A stretch of DNA of 5,343 nucleotides, from contig JBNJDR010000081.1 of assembly GCA_051745085.1 (NCBI GenBank), positions 1-5,343 on the forward strand, in the 5' to 3' direction. Below the pieces are notes generated by a model. That model searched no databases, was not told where the DNA came from, and was given only the letters and a program-made list of their open reading frames with translations. Made by a program: the position numbers and the translations under genes. Below are positions 1-5,343 of this stretch, piece after piece (position 1 is the stretch's first letter; the number at the start of each line of letters is the position of its first letter). Source of the DNA: Halonatronomonas sp051745085 (GTDB lineage Bacteria > Bacillota > Halanaerobiia > Halanaerobiales > Halarsenatibacteraceae).

Positions 1-32
1 ATGCAGGAATTTGTTGATTGATGGACAATTAT
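1..32 (+). promoter_or_regulatory. Possible sigma-H-like promoter upstream of degV
   Basis: AGGAATT at 5-11, preceded by GC, is followed after 15 nt by AATTAT at 27-32 (local context GGACAATTAT). This resembles the sigma-H pattern of Firmicutes, an AGGAWTT-like -35 and a GAAT-containing -10, with spacing like that I recall for the Bacillus spoVG promoter. The -10 has CAAT rather than GAAT, so the match is imperfect. The same AGGAATT...AATWAT arrangement with equal spacing occurs before the hydrolase gene on the other strand. Seen: the motif and its repetition. Inferred: sigma-H recognition. Confidence 0.35.
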
Positions 33-60
33 GTATCAGATAGAGTTAATATAGGTGGAT

Positions 61-89
61 TTAAAAATAGTGGAGATAAATGATATAAT
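61..89 (+). promoter_or_regulatory. Sigma-A promoter with extended -10 for degV
   Basis: A perfect -10 box TATAAT lies at 84-89 and is preceded by TG at 81-82, giving the extended -10 form TGNTATAAT. A 4/6 -35 match, TTAAAA, lies at 61-66 with a 17-nt spacer. The predicted transcript start is near 96, leaving about 30 nt of leader before the ATG at 127. That leader holds the Shine-Dalgarno AAAGGGG at 113-119, with 7 nt to the start codon. Confidence 0.6.
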
Positions 90-126
90 TAAATAAAGGA
101 TTTACCAGGGAGAAAGGGGCAAAACC

Positions 127-987
127 ATGGAGGAAAAGATTGCGATTGTTACGGATAGTACTTCGGATCTGAACAAGGAAGATTTAAAGAAGTATGAGAT
201 CGAATCGATACCACTGAAAGTTATTTATAAAAACGAGCAGTATCATGATCGGGTAGATATTACTCCTGTTGAGGTCTACGAGAAGATGGAAGAAGAGATC
301 CCCACTACATCTATGCCTTCACCTCAAGAGATCGAAGATGTTTATCTTAAGTTGAAAGATCAGGGTTATACCCACATTATTTCTATTCATATTTCGGCAG
401 GATTATCTGCAACTTACAGTAACTGCATGATGGTGGCTAATCAGATTGAAGGAATTGAAGTAGAGGTCATCGATTCCAAGATGCTCTCAATGGCCCTGGG
501 TAGGTTAGTTCTTTATGCTAAAGATTTAGTTAAAGAAACGGATTATGGATTTGCTGAAATTGTTGAGAAAGTAAAGGCTAAAAGAGATAAGATAGAAGTG
601 TTTTTTGTGGTTGAAACCCTCAAATATCTCAAGGCCGGGGGGAGAATCGGTAAAGTGTCTGGAACAATTGGAGAGTTATTAAATATTAAACCGATCATCT
701 CAATCGATGACGAAGGGGTTTATTATACTTTCACTAAGGTAAGGGGACGTAAGCGGTCCTTGCAAAAGATTTATAAAATTATTAAAGATAAAGTGCAGGA
801 TAGCAAGGAATATTATTTAGATGTTATGAATGCTGCGGCTGAGGACGAAGCAAAGGGTGTGTTTGATAAATTAAAAAAACTATCTCCAATTAAAGATGCT
901 TTTTTAGGAGAGATCAGTCCTGTTATGGTGGTTCATACTGGACCTGGCTTGATCGGAGTCTGCTTAACGGAGATAGATGAGTTTTAA
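127..987 (+). CDS. DegV family fatty-acid-binding protein (FakB-like)
   Basis: This 286-residue soluble cytosolic protein has the usual length of the DegV family. Visible family marks, in order, are IVTDSTSDL at 7-15, PTTSMPS at 59-65, SIHISAGLSATYSN at 86-99, ETLKYLKAGGRIGK at 163-176, IKPII at 187-191 and HTGPGLIG at 270-277. It has no signal peptide or membrane segment. Family members hold one fatty acid in a buried pocket; in Firmicutes with FakA they present it for phosphorylation to acyl phosphate, which feeds phospholipid synthesis. The Thr/Ser residues of the TTSMPS segment are in the region that contacts the fatty-acid carboxylate in known structures. No FakA kinase gene lies in this window, so the FakB role is inferred and the acyl preference cannot be read. 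The ATG follows AAAGGGG by 7 nt. The gene appears monocistronic, between its own promoter and a terminator, and converges on the nhaC-like gene. Confidence 0.93.
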   Translation: MEEKIAIVTDSTSDLNKEDLKKYEIESIPLKVIYKNEQYHDRVDITPVEVYEKMEEEIPTTSMPSPQEIEDVYLKLKDQGYTHIISIHISAGLSATYSNCMMVANQIEGIEVEVIDSKMLSMALGRLVLYAKDLVKETDYGFAEIVEKVKAKRDKIEVFFVVETLKYLKAGGRIGKVSGTIGELLNIKPIISIDDEGVYYTFTKVRGRKRSLQKIYKIIKDKVQDSKEYYLDVMNAAAEDEAKGVFDKLKKLSPIKDAFLGEISPVMVVHTGPGLIGVCLTEIDEF

Positions 988-1025
988 GTTAAGAGAGGAT
1001 AAAGGTTAGGGAAATTTTTATAATT

Positions 1026-1055
1026 GAGCAGCCTCCACGAGGCTGCTCTTCTTTA
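1026..1055 (+). terminator. Intrinsic terminator of degV, possibly shared with nhaC
   Basis: A perfect 10-bp stem, GAGCAGCCTC at 1026-1035 and GAGGCTGCTC at 1039-1048, closes a 3-nt CAC loop and is followed by the T-rich TTCTTTAT. It sits 38 nt after the degV stop. The convergent nhaC-like gene ends at 1093, and no other hairpin is evident between that stop and this one, so the same stem probably also stops minus-strand transcripts. The sequence after the stem on that strand (AATTATAAAAATTT) is a weaker U-tract, so the minus-strand role is less certain. Confidence 0.85.
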
Positions 1056-1092
1056 TCTTGAGCCAGGAAATAAAAGATCATCAGGGGTAATT

Positions 1093-2436
1093 TTATTTAT
1101 TAAACATGGTTACTATTATATTAGATAAAGGCAATAGTAAGACAAAAAAGGCATAAGGTAGATACTCAGCAGTACTAACCCCTAGAATAGCTACCATCAT
1201 TAAGGCGTTTACGTTCCAGGGAATCAGGGGCGAAAACGGCAGGCCAGAATCACCCAGCGCCCGGGCTAATTCTTTATGCTCCAGATCCATCTTATCGTAA
1301 TATGGGATCAGCATCCTTGCCGGGAGGAACACGGCCAGGAATTGATTGCAGCCCAGTATGCCCGATAATATGCTGGAAAAGATGGTGACTATAATCAATT
1401 CTAATTTTCCTTTGATATGCCGTACCAGCGGCTGCAGAAGGCTATTTAGTATGCCCAACTGTTCCAGCAGCCCTCCTAAGAGAACGGCAAAAATGATCAG
1501 AGAAATTAGTTCTAACATGCTGGTCAAGCCGCCCCGGGAAAGGATATTATCGATGAAGGTAATGCCGGTTGTTTCTGTGAAGCCCTGGAACATAATATTA
1601 AGCAGCTGGGACCAGCTCTGCTGAGCTATCGTGATGCCTAAAACTAAACTAAAAAGTATATTCACGGTTAAGTTCAAGATGGTGGGTAGTTTCATAACAG
1701 CCAGGATGATGATCATCACAGGGGGCAGCAGCATCCAGTTAGAAATCAAGAAATTTTCCCGGAGAACGGATGTTAATTCAGCAAAATCACCGCCTGCTCC
1801 AGCCGCCTGCTGGGTATTTAAGCCGATAACTAAATAGATAGCGGCTGCCGTAATGTATGGCATTATGGTGGTTGGGATCATATGTTTGATCATATCCATC
1901 AACTTAGTATCAGCGCTGTGGGCGGTAATATTTGCAATAGCTGATACAGGAGACATCCTATCTCCCACGTATGCCCCTGAGATAATAGCTCCCGCCGCGA
2001 GCGGCAGGCTTATTCCCAGGCTCCCGGCGATACTGATTAAAGCCAGGCCGATCGTGCTGGCAGTACCTACGGCAGTTCCAATGGCCATCGAAACGAGGGA
2101 GGTTGAGAAAAAACTTAATAATAAAAAGTACCTGGGATTTATAGTGATAAGGCCGTAGTAAATCATGGTGGGGACTGTACCAATGGCGATCCAGAGAGCG
2201 ATCATCATCCCGATTAAAAATAAGATTAGAATAACATTACCTATATTTTTGAAACTGGAAAAGAGCATCTCTTCGATTTCATTCCACTTTTTACCCCAGA
2301 TCAAAGCTAAACTTATCACGATGATTATTTCAAAAAATAAAGCTATCTGGATTGGTACTTCCCAGAATAACACAGACATTAAGATTAAGAATGCCATAGT
2401 TATTACGGGTATTATGGCCTGTTTAAACGTCAGCAT
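1093..2436 (-). CDS. NhaC family Na+/H+ antiporter
   Basis: This 447-residue, highly hydrophobic protein has about ten or more membrane segments and should be an inner-membrane secondary transporter. NhaC-family signatures are clear: GTVPTMIYYG at 86-95, GTAVGTASTIG at 120-130, GAYVGDRMSPVSAIANITA at 154-172, SRGGLTSMLEL at 300-310, GGLLEQLG at 321-328 and GDSGLPFSPLIPWN at 395-408. The acidic residues in the GDRMSP and GDSG motifs are candidate cation-site residues. Known members exchange Na+ for H+, or, as in MleN, couple malate and lactate exchange to ions, so the substrate is not fixed by sequence. The ATG at 2436 follows GGAAGGAAG with 9 nt between. The gene has its own promoter (2481-2509) and lies behind the terminator of the upstream symporter gene, so it is probably a separate unit that may still receive read-through. 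It could expel Na+ brought in by that symporter. Confidence 0.92.
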   Translation of the reverse strand: MLTFKQAIIPVITMAFLILMSVLFWEVPIQIALFFEIIIVISLALIWGKKWNEIEEMLFSSFKNIGNVILILFLIGMMIALWIAIGTVPTMIYYGLITINPRYFLLLSFFSTSLVSMAIGTAVGTASTIGLALISIAGSLGISLPLAAGAIISGAYVGDRMSPVSAIANITAHSADTKLMDMIKHMIPTTIMPYITAAAIYLVIGLNTQQAAGAGGDFAELTSVLRENFLISNWMLLPPVMIIILAVMKLPTILNLTVNILFSLVLGITIAQQSWSQLLNIMFQGFTETTGITFIDNILSRGGLTSMLELISLIIFAVLLGGLLEQLGILNSLLQPLVRHIKGKLELIIVTIFSSILSGILGCNQFLAVFLPARMLIPYYDKMDLEHKELARALGDSGLPFSPLIPWNVNALMMVAILGVSTAEYLPYAFFVLLLPLSNIIVTMFNK

Positions 2437-2480
2437 GTTGAATTTCTTCCTTCCATAGCAAATATTATTAACATAATTGG

Positions 2481-2509
2481 ATTATAGCATATTAGGTCTT
2501 AATTGAAAA
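2481..2509 (-). promoter_or_regulatory. Sigma-A promoter of the nhaC-like gene
   Basis: On the minus strand a perfect TATAAT -10 lies at 2481-2486, with a 17-nt spacer to a 4/6 -35 match, TTTTCA, at 2504-2509. Transcription should start near 2474, about 38 nt before the ATG at 2436. The -35 box overlaps the U-tract of the preceding terminator. Confidence 0.6.
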
Positions 2510-2535
2510 ATGCCCTGGCTGGATCTGCCAGGGCA
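2506..2535 (-). terminator. Intrinsic terminator of the hydrolase-symporter operon
   Basis: Read on the minus strand, TGCCCTGGC and GCCAGGGCA (2527-2535 and 2511-2519) form a perfect 9-bp GC-rich stem around a 7-nt loop. A run of five T follows directly at 2510-2506. The stem begins 35 nt after the symporter stop, as expected for an intrinsic terminator. On the plus strand the stem is followed by TCAATG, with no T-run, so it works in one direction only. Confidence 0.9.
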
Positions 2536-2570
2536 TCAATGTATAGAGATATTAGATTTTAGTCTAGACT

Positions 2571-3926
2571 CTATAGTTGTCCATCAGCTCCAAAGAATTC
2601 CTGGGTTAATCTGATGACATCTTTGCGCATCAAAACAACAAAGATAACGTTGATGGCAACGGTTAAAGCCATAAACAGGTCAAAAAGTCCCCAGACTTGC
2701 CGGAGTCCTCCCACAGCGCCTAGAACTAAACCGATGAGGAAAACATATCTAAAGGGTTTAACAACTTTATTGCCAAATACATATTGGAGTCCAGTTTCTG
2801 AATAAAATTCTGCCAGCAGGATAGTAGTAAAGGCAAAGAATACTGTTGCTAAAGAAACGATTAGATCTCCTGGCCCGGGCAGACCCTGGTTAAAGGCAAG
2901 GGCTGTTAGGGCGGCGCCTGTTTCTCCACTGGTTAGTACCCCGGTTACCATTATAACCATAGCTGTCATGGTACACATAACGATAGTATCGATAAACACT
3001 TCGAATATTCCCCAGATTCCCTGTCGGGAAGGATGGTCTGTAATAGCTGTCGAGTGGGCGATAGGTGAAGTGCCCATCCCGGCTTCATTGGAGAATACCC
3101 CGCGAGAAAAGCCGTGTCTAATGACCATCATGAAGGTTGCACCTGCGAATCCGCCGGCCTGGGCCGAACCGGTAAAGGCAGAGCTGACTATCTGGGAAAT
3201 TGCCCCAGGAATTTCACCTAGATTGAAGATGATGATGATGACAGCACCGATAAAATAGAGAACCGCCATGAACGGCACTACTTTTTCTGCGAATTTACCT
3301 ATCCGCTTGATCCCTCCGATTATGACTATCCCGGCGAAGATAGCTGTAATTATCCCTACAACCAAATTATTAGTGTTAAAGGATAGATTCAAGGAATCGG
3401 CAAGAGCGTTTGATTGAACCGCACCTCCGATTAAAAACTGAATGAAGAAGAGGAAACTCCAGATCAAGGCTAGCGGCTTCCATTTTTCCCCGAGTCCGTT
3501 AGTTATCATATACATGAACCCACCGCGGTAAACCCCGGTTTCTGGGTCTTTTTCTCGATGGAAGATTCCCAATACAACTTCAGCATATTTTACTACGGCC
3601 GCCAGTAAAGCAACGACCCACATCCAAAATACTGCTCCTGGGCCTCCGAGCCCGATAGCTACACCGACACCAGCGATGTTACCTGTACCTAAGGTTCCGG
3701 CCAGCGCTGAGGAAACAGCCTGGACCGGGGTCAAAGTTCCTTCACCCTTAACTTCCTTTTGAAAAAACTTACCCATGGTATTTTTCATGATAAAGCCAAA
3801 CCGGGTAAATTGTACGAATTTGAGGCTGAATGAATAGATAATCGAAGCTCCGGTGAGAATTATGACGAGGGGCCATCCCCACATCCAGCCGGCAAACTCC
3901 ATAAGTACATCCATAATAGAACTCAT
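2571..3926 (-). CDS. AGCS family sodium:alanine/glycine symporter
   Basis: This 451-residue, very hydrophobic protein has about ten or eleven membrane helices and is full length for the alanine or glycine:cation symporter (AGCS) family. It should import alanine, glycine or a related small amino acid with Na+ (some members use H+). Diagnostic segments are EGTLTPVQAVSSALAGTLG at 62-80, TGNIAGVGVAIGLGGPGAVFWM at 81-102, GVYRGGFMYM at 131-140, FSRGVFSNEAGMGTSPIAHS at 273-292, FEVFIDTIVMCTMTAMV at 308-324 and FAFTTILLAEFYSETG at 365-379. The first-helix TGNIAG motif and the SNEAGMG motif line the substrate and sodium sites in the family. The FAFTTILLAEFYSE stretch differs from the FSTxxGWxYYGE form common in AlsT/DagA types, which suggests another subfamily and leaves the substrate open. 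The start at 3926 follows GAGGAG with an 11-nt spacer, slightly long; Met5 at 3914 is a weaker alternative. It lies 36 nt after the hydrolase gene and is very likely cotranscribed with it. Confidence 0.94.
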   Translation of the reverse strand: MSSIMDVLMEFAGWMWGWPLVIILTGASIIYSFSLKFVQFTRFGFIMKNTMGKFFQKEVKGEGTLTPVQAVSSALAGTLGTGNIAGVGVAIGLGGPGAVFWMWVVALLAAVVKYAEVVLGIFHREKDPETGVYRGGFMYMITNGLGEKWKPLALIWSFLFFIQFLIGGAVQSNALADSLNLSFNTNNLVVGIITAIFAGIVIIGGIKRIGKFAEKVVPFMAVLYFIGAVIIIIFNLGEIPGAISQIVSSAFTGSAQAGGFAGATFMMVIRHGFSRGVFSNEAGMGTSPIAHSTAITDHPSRQGIWGIFEVFIDTIVMCTMTAMVIMVTGVLTSGETGAALTALAFNQGLPGPGDLIVSLATVFFAFTTILLAEFYSETGLQYVFGNKVVKPFRYVFLIGLVLGAVGGLRQVWGLFDLFMALTVAINVIFVVLMRKDVIRLTQEFFGADGQL

Positions 3927-3962
3927 TAATTAAGTCACTCCTCATTTTGTATTTGGAATTTT

Positions 3963-5135
3963 TTAATTAAATTTATGCAGGTAATTCAAGGCGGATCTTA
4001 TGTGCATGGATACCCCCAGAGGTAAAACATCTTCATCGATATTAAATTTGGGATGATGATGGGGATAATCTGTTCCTTTATCTGGATCGGCTATCCCAAG
4101 AAAATAGAACGCAACTGGAGCAAATTCACTATATTCAGCAAAATCTTCTCCCAGCATAACCTGAACGTCAGATTTAATATGTTCCCGGCCGACAGTATCT
4201 GCAGCAGTTTCTTTAATTATTTCTACTAGATCTGGATCATTGTTGAGCAGGGAGTTGCCCAGCCTTGTTTCTAAGTTATAGTCCAGGCGATTAGCCTGAG
4301 CGATATTTTTAGTTAACCTCTCCAGTTTAGCTTTCACTTCTTCGAAGCCATCATATAAACATCTTATCGAACCTTCTAACTCAACTTTTTCAGGAATGAT
4401 GGTTGGGGTCGAATCTGCAACTATTTTGCAGAATGAAATAACCGTAGGCTTAAGGGCATTAATTTCTCTAGATTGCATTTTGTAGGTGTTGTCAATTAAA
4501 GTGGTCGCCCCGGCGATTGGATCTATACTATCGTGAGGGGCGCCTGCATGACCTCCTTTGCCTTTAAGTTCAATTTTGAAGTAGTTGCTTGAAGCCATTA
4601 TCGGTCCATCCACCACGCCGACATCACCGGAATCAATTAGCGACCAGAGATGAAGACCGAAGACAGCATCAACCCTAGGATCTTCCATTACTCCATCTTC
4701 AATCATAAGATAGGCGCCTGCATCTTCTTCATTGGGCTGAAAGGCAAACTTGATTATCCCAGGTATTTCCGCTTTGTTCTCGCTCAAAATTTTAGCAGCG
4801 ATAAGCAGCATTGCCATATGGCCATCATGACCGCAGTTGTGGGCCACACCTGGATTTTCAGACTTAAATTCCAATTCATTTTCTTCCTGGACCGGTACGG
4901 CATCAATATCTGAGCGCAGCATTACAGTTTTACCTTCTTTGCTGCCCCGGAGGACCCCTACAACTCCGGTTTTAGCTATCCGCTTAACTTCCATGTCTAG
5001 ATCTGAGAGGTAGTCATAAATTATTTGTGAGGTTCTTTCTTCTTCGAAACCCATCTCCGGGTGAGCGTGAAAATCTCTACGTAAAGAGATCAATTCGTCT
5101 TCTAATTCCTCAATTCGAGTTTTAAAATCTATTAT
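3963..5135 (-). CDS. M20 family amidohydrolase/metallopeptidase
   Basis: This is a cytosolic two-metal hydrolase of the M20D group (hippurate hydrolase, N-acyl amino acid deacylase, IAA-amino acid hydrolase types) that cleaves amide-blocked amino acids. From the AUA start proposed here it has 390 residues, the usual family length; the only in-frame ATG/GTG/TTG start near the front is TTG at 5093, giving 376. Numbered from that TTG: LRRDFHAHPEMGFEEERTS at 4-22, LRSDIDAVP at 59-67, AHNCGHDGHMA at 84-94 with metal ligands Cys87 and His89, FQPNEED at 118-124 with the catalytic Glu pair, FGLHLW at 145-150 (His148), the dimerisation-domain motif GKGGHAGAPHDSIDPI at 178-193, GEDFAEY at 315-321 and HHHPKFNIDED at 345-355 (C-terminal metal His). 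TTG would clip the first helix three residues before LRRDFH and has no suitably placed Shine-Dalgarno. The AUA at 5135 lies 8 nt after AAAGGAGG and adds IDFKTRIEELEDE, typical of the family. The symporter gene follows 36 nt downstream. The exact substrate is not determinable. Confidence 0.9.
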   Translation of the reverse strand: MIDFKTRIEELEDELISLRRDFHAHPEMGFEEERTSQIIYDYLSDLDMEVKRIAKTGVVGVLRGSKEGKTVMLRSDIDAVPVQEENELEFKSENPGVAHNCGHDGHMAMLLIAAKILSENKAEIPGIIKFAFQPNEEDAGAYLMIEDGVMEDPRVDAVFGLHLWSLIDSGDVGVVDGPIMASSNYFKIELKGKGGHAGAPHDSIDPIAGATTLIDNTYKMQSREINALKPTVISFCKIVADSTPTIIPEKVELEGSIRCLYDGFEEVKAKLERLTKNIAQANRLDYNLETRLGNSLLNNDPDLVEIIKETAADTVGREHIKSDVQVMLGEDFAEYSEFAPVAFYFLGIADPDKGTDYPHHHPKFNIDEDVLPLGVSMHIRSALNYLHKFN

Positions 5136-5143
5136 GTTAATTA

Positions 5144-5151
5144 CCTCCTTT
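5144..5151 (-). promoter_or_regulatory. Shine-Dalgarno that decides the hydrolase start
   Basis: On the minus strand the sequence AAAGGAGG is nearly fully complementary to the 16S rRNA tail. Its 3' edge is 8 nt from ATA at 5135, 11 nt from a second ATA at 5132 and 2 nt from ATT at 5141. It is 50 nt from TTG at 5093. An in-frame TAA at 5159-5157 limits any longer reading. The spacing favours ATA at 5135. Confidence 0.75.
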
Positions 5152-5166
5152 CCCCTTTAGGTATAC

Positions 5167-5180
5167 TGTCGACAATCGAC
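5167..5180. promoter_or_regulatory. Dyad TGTCGACA / GTCGA-N3-TCGAC, candidate operator
   Basis: Plus-strand TGTCGACA at 5167-5174 is a perfect 8-bp palindrome. It overlaps a second dyad, GTCGA at 5168-5172 and TCGAC at 5176-5180 around CAA; GTATAC, another palindrome, adjoins at 5161-5166. The site lies just downstream of the sigma-H-like element and upstream of the hydrolase ribosome site, a usual operator position. Read on the minus strand, TTGTCGACAG resembles FadR-subfamily GntR half-sites and is one mismatch from a Spo0A-type TGTCGAA box. Which protein binds, if any, is unknown. Confidence 0.4.
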
Positions 5181-5187
5181 TAATTTT

Positions 5188-5219
5188 ATTATTAAAGACT
5201 GAAGCCTGAATTCCTGCAT
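5188..5219 (-). promoter_or_regulatory. Possible sigma-H-like promoter of the hydrolase operon
   Basis: On the minus strand ATGCAGGAATT occupies 5219-5209 and AATAAT occupies 5193-5188, with the same 15-nt gap as in the element at the left edge of the window. The -35-like AGGAATT is a good sigma-H match; the -10 has TAAT instead of GAAT and is weak. A start near 5180 would give a leader of about 45 nt before AUA at 5135. No convincing sigma-A pair was found for this operon, which makes this the best available promoter candidate. Confidence 0.35.
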
Positions 5220-5285
5220 TTAGATACAAGTTATTTTTTTAATTTTTATAAAAGTCCGTCAAGTTTAAGTTCGGTTAATAACTAT

Positions 5286-5314
5286 TTGTCAGAAAAATTT
5301 TCCTGTGGTATAAT
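5286..5314 (+). promoter_or_regulatory. Strong sigma-A promoter firing out of the right edge
   Basis: TTGTCA (5/6 match) at 5286-5291 and a perfect TATAAT at 5309-5314 are separated by 17 nt, and TG at 5306-5307 makes an extended -10. The predicted start is near 5321. The transcript runs rightward out of the window, so its gene is not visible; it is divergent to the hydrolase operon, and the two share this intergenic region. Confidence 0.75.
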
Positions 5315-5343
5315 TTGATTACCTGGCAAGACAATCAAGAGAG

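Noticed and set aside
1..96. Tiny frames ahead of degV (ATG at 1, six codons; GTG at 55, fourteen codons)
   Set aside because: No Shine-Dalgarno before them, and both lie upstream of or across the predicted sigma-A promoter, so they are unlikely leader peptides.
1869..1896. GATCATAT occurring twice in close order
   Set aside because: It lies inside the nhaC-like coding frame and comes from Ile/Met/His/Lys codons; no further structure surrounds it.
1346..2458. Four plus-strand open frames opposite the nhaC-like gene
   Set aside because: They are antisense shadows of a clear membrane-protein gene, lack ribosome sites and resemble no family.
3226..3242. GAT triplet run
   Set aside because: Codes for an Ile-rich membrane helix of the symporter; it is codon repetition, not a functional repeat.
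2614..3258. Plus-strand open frames opposite the AGCS gene
   Set aside because: Antisense shadows of a strongly conserved gene, without family motifs or translation signals.
4650..4913. Plus-strand open frame of 87 codons opposite the hydrolase
   Set aside because: Opposite a conserved metal-site region of a real gene; no family motifs and no evident promoter of its own.
1..5219. ATGCAGGAATT at both ends as terminal inverted repeats of a mobile element
   Set aside because: No transposase, target duplication or further end similarity; both copies lie in gene upstream regions and fit promoter elements better.
5257..5262. TTGACG on the minus strand as a sigma-A -35 for the hydrolase operon
   Set aside because: The sequence 17 nt on is a plain A-run with no acceptable -10; the nearby TATAAA is only 6 nt away, too close.
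5136..5280. Riboswitch or T-box leader ahead of the hydrolase
   Set aside because: No T-box core, no conserved riboswitch motif and no terminator hairpin with a U-tract could be seen in this AT-rich stretch.

Overview
The window looks like chromosomal DNA from a moderately AT-rich, low-GC Gram-positive bacterium, most likely a Clostridia-type anaerobe, possibly a salt-adapted one such as a Halanaerobiales relative. The reasons are purine-rich Shine-Dalgarno sites (AAAGGGG, AAAGGAGG, GAGGAG), sigma-A boxes in AT-rich gaps, a Firmicutes-type DegV protein and two sodium-coupled transport proteins. The taxonomic call is inference. I see no mobile element, CRISPR array, tRNA or rRNA.

Layout. A plus-strand degV-family gene (127-987) with its own promoter region ends at a hairpin terminator (1026-1055). 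Everything from there to about 5135 is coded on the minus strand. Read in the direction of transcription, an M20-family amidohydrolase (5135 to 3963) is followed after 36 nt by an AGCS-type sodium:alanine/glycine symporter (3926 to 2571). That pair ends at an intrinsic terminator (2506-2535). An NhaC-family Na+/H+ antiporter (2436 to 1093) follows with its own promoter, and it converges on degV. At the right edge a strong sigma-A promoter on the plus strand (5286-5314) points out of the window to a gene not seen here.

How the genes may work together. The hydrolase could release an amino acid from an N-acyl or amide-blocked substrate, and the symporter moves small neutral amino acids with Na+. 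NhaC exchanges Na+ for H+, so it could re-expel the sodium brought in. The first two are very probably one operon; the link to NhaC is only proximity. DegV-family proteins bind fatty acids and are probably unrelated to the other three.

Points to check. The hydrolase seems to start at a rare AUA codon behind a near-perfect Shine-Dalgarno. The degV and hydrolase upstream regions share an AGGAATT...AATWAT element with identical spacing that resembles sigma-H promoters, and in the hydrolase leader a TGTCGACA dyad lies just downstream of it. The genes belong to well-known families, and I see no clear evidence of a wholly new system.
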